This document shows positions 63,681 to 64,000 of a stretch of 64,000 nt of DNA, piece after piece. This DNA is from Bacillota bacterium. GTDB taxonomy: Bacteria > Bacillota > Clostridia > Oscillospirales > Acutalibacteraceae. The stretch's first letter is position 1. Each line of letters starts with the position of its first letter. The DNA lies in the NCBI GenBank assembly GCA_023410445.1, contig JAEYPT010000005.1, positions 1 to 64,000 on the forward strand, written 5' to 3'. The notes below the pieces were generated by a model. That model did not search any database. It was not told the origin of the DNA and was given only the letters and a program-made list of their open reading frames with translations. The position numbers were made by a program, and so were the translations under genes.

Positions 63681-63710
63681 ACAGCCCTGCCGGGGAACCG
63701 GCGGGGCTGT
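63681..63710 (+). terminator. Terminator of the CrtO-like gene
   Basis: ACAGCCCTGCCGG pairs with CCGGCGGGGCTGT (one T-G pair), GGAA loop, then TTCGTT. Confidence 0.78.
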
Positions 63711-63737
63711 TTCGTTGAAAAACGGCGGTGAGATATC

Positions 63738-64000
63738 ATGCGCAAACGTTTTATGGTGGCCCTTTTGCCGCTTTTGCTGGCAGTGCTTTTATGCCCGCTG
63801 AGCGGCGCGAAAGCGGAAACGGCTCCGTATTTTACGTTCAGCCTGGACCGTGCTGAAGCCTCCGCGGGCGACCTCGTCCGGGTGCGGGTACAGGCCCGCG
63901 CCGCGTCGGAGCCGGCCGCCGGATTCCGCGCGCGTGTTTTTTACGACTCCGATTCTCTTTCGTTTGTCGGCACGGAGTCCTCTGCGGTGATTCAGAGTGG
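63738..64000 (+). CDS. Secreted protein with cohesin-like domain (3' truncated by window)
   Basis: The frame starts at ATG 63738 with GGTGAG upstream and runs off the window after 87 codons. A signal peptide (RFMVALLPLLLAVLLCPLSGAKA) is followed by FTFSLDRAEASAGDLVRVRVQ and ARVFYDSDSLSFVGTES. That is the first strands of a cohesin-like or carbohydrate-binding beta-sandwich fold (type PF00963-like). Such domains occur in secreted surface proteins and scaffold proteins of Clostridia. Whether dockerin partners exist cannot be seen. The stop codon and any further domains lie outside the window. Confidence 0.72.
   Translation, partial: MRKRFMVALLPLLLAVLLCPLSGAKAETAPYFTFSLDRAEASAGDLVRVRVQARAASEPAAGFRARVFYDSDSLSFVGTESSAVIQS

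Noticed and set aside
1..64000. CRISPR arrays, rRNA genes, insertion sequences and known riboswitches
   Set aside because: I looked for regular short repeats with spacers, rRNA core sequences, transposase motifs and common riboswitch cores (T-box, cyclic di-GMP, SAM, TPP, fluoride) in the intergenic regions and found none that I could support by eye.

Overview
The window is a 64 kb piece of a chromosome from a strictly anaerobic member of the Firmicutes, most likely class Clostridia and possibly near the Oscillospiraceae/Acutalibacteraceae. The evidence is the mix of families: type III glutamine synthetase, a split 'archaeal-type' glutamate synthase, membrane pyrophosphatase, superoxide reductase, rubredoxin with an A-type flavodiiron protein, lipoprotein solute-binding proteins, strong AGGAGG-type ribosome sites, many TTG and GTG starts, and TTGACA-N17-TATAAT promoters. 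The taxonomic placement is inference. No rRNA, CRISPR array, complete insertion sequence or intact prophage was found.

Layout. 1-990: end of a glycosyltransferase gene. 1126-11225: a peptide-use locus, with M42 aminopeptidase and isoaspartyl dipeptidase facing left, and an RpiR regulator, a Dpp/Opp-type ABC transporter and a creatininase-family amidohydrolase facing right. 11277-15707: tRNA-Arg(ACG) and tRNA-Ser(CGA), each followed by a copied tRNA tail and a shared 73-bp structured repeat; between them lie a binding-protein/peptidoglycan-binding fusion, a DUF815 ATPase and a lipoprotein. 15942-20903: a C45-type acyltransferase/hydrolase, AraC and DUF2000 genes, then a PadR regulator with three flavodoxin-fold genes. 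20971-24494: a candidate small RNA, a receiver-CheX fusion overlapping a CheX gene, an orphan E2 acyltransferase domain and a DUF2935 protein. 24508-29756: diguanylate cyclase, H+-pyrophosphatase, nitroreductase and superoxide reductase. 29843-31790: a small lipoprotein and an XRE/ImmA pair divergent from two small genes, probably a mobile-element remnant. 31905-40377: MATE exporter, cell-envelope proteins, a flippase-like membrane protein, a YtrA/ABC operon and a C39-like protein. 40453-49081: flavodiiron protein and rubredoxin, PAP2 phosphatase, Ca2+ P-type ATPase, AI-2E-family permease, a small XRE protein and nicotinate phosphoribosyltransferase. 49128-49473: RNase P RNA. 49593-54678: a small exported peptide, hydrolase/MarR, TetR/SDR divergent pair, LytTR-DUF3021 pair and an ICMT-like methyltransferase. 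55029-62551: GSIII divergent from a five-gene glutamate synthase operon. 62677-64000: a small membrane protein, a CrtO-like acyltransferase and the start of a cohesin-like secreted protein.

Genes that work together: GSIII and the split GOGAT form a complete ammonium assimilation route. Rubredoxin/flavodiiron protein and superoxide reductase protect against oxygen. The peptide transporter with isoaspartyl dipeptidase, M42 peptidase and amidohydrolase suggests uptake and breakdown of unusual peptides. Several one-gene regulators (PadR, YtrA, MarR, TetR, LytTR, XRE) have readable palindromic operators beside their promoters.

The most unusual signal is the tRNA-tail element seen at both tRNA loci: an 89% identical 73-bp core closed by short inverted repeats whose sequence differs between the loci in step with the adjacent tRNA.
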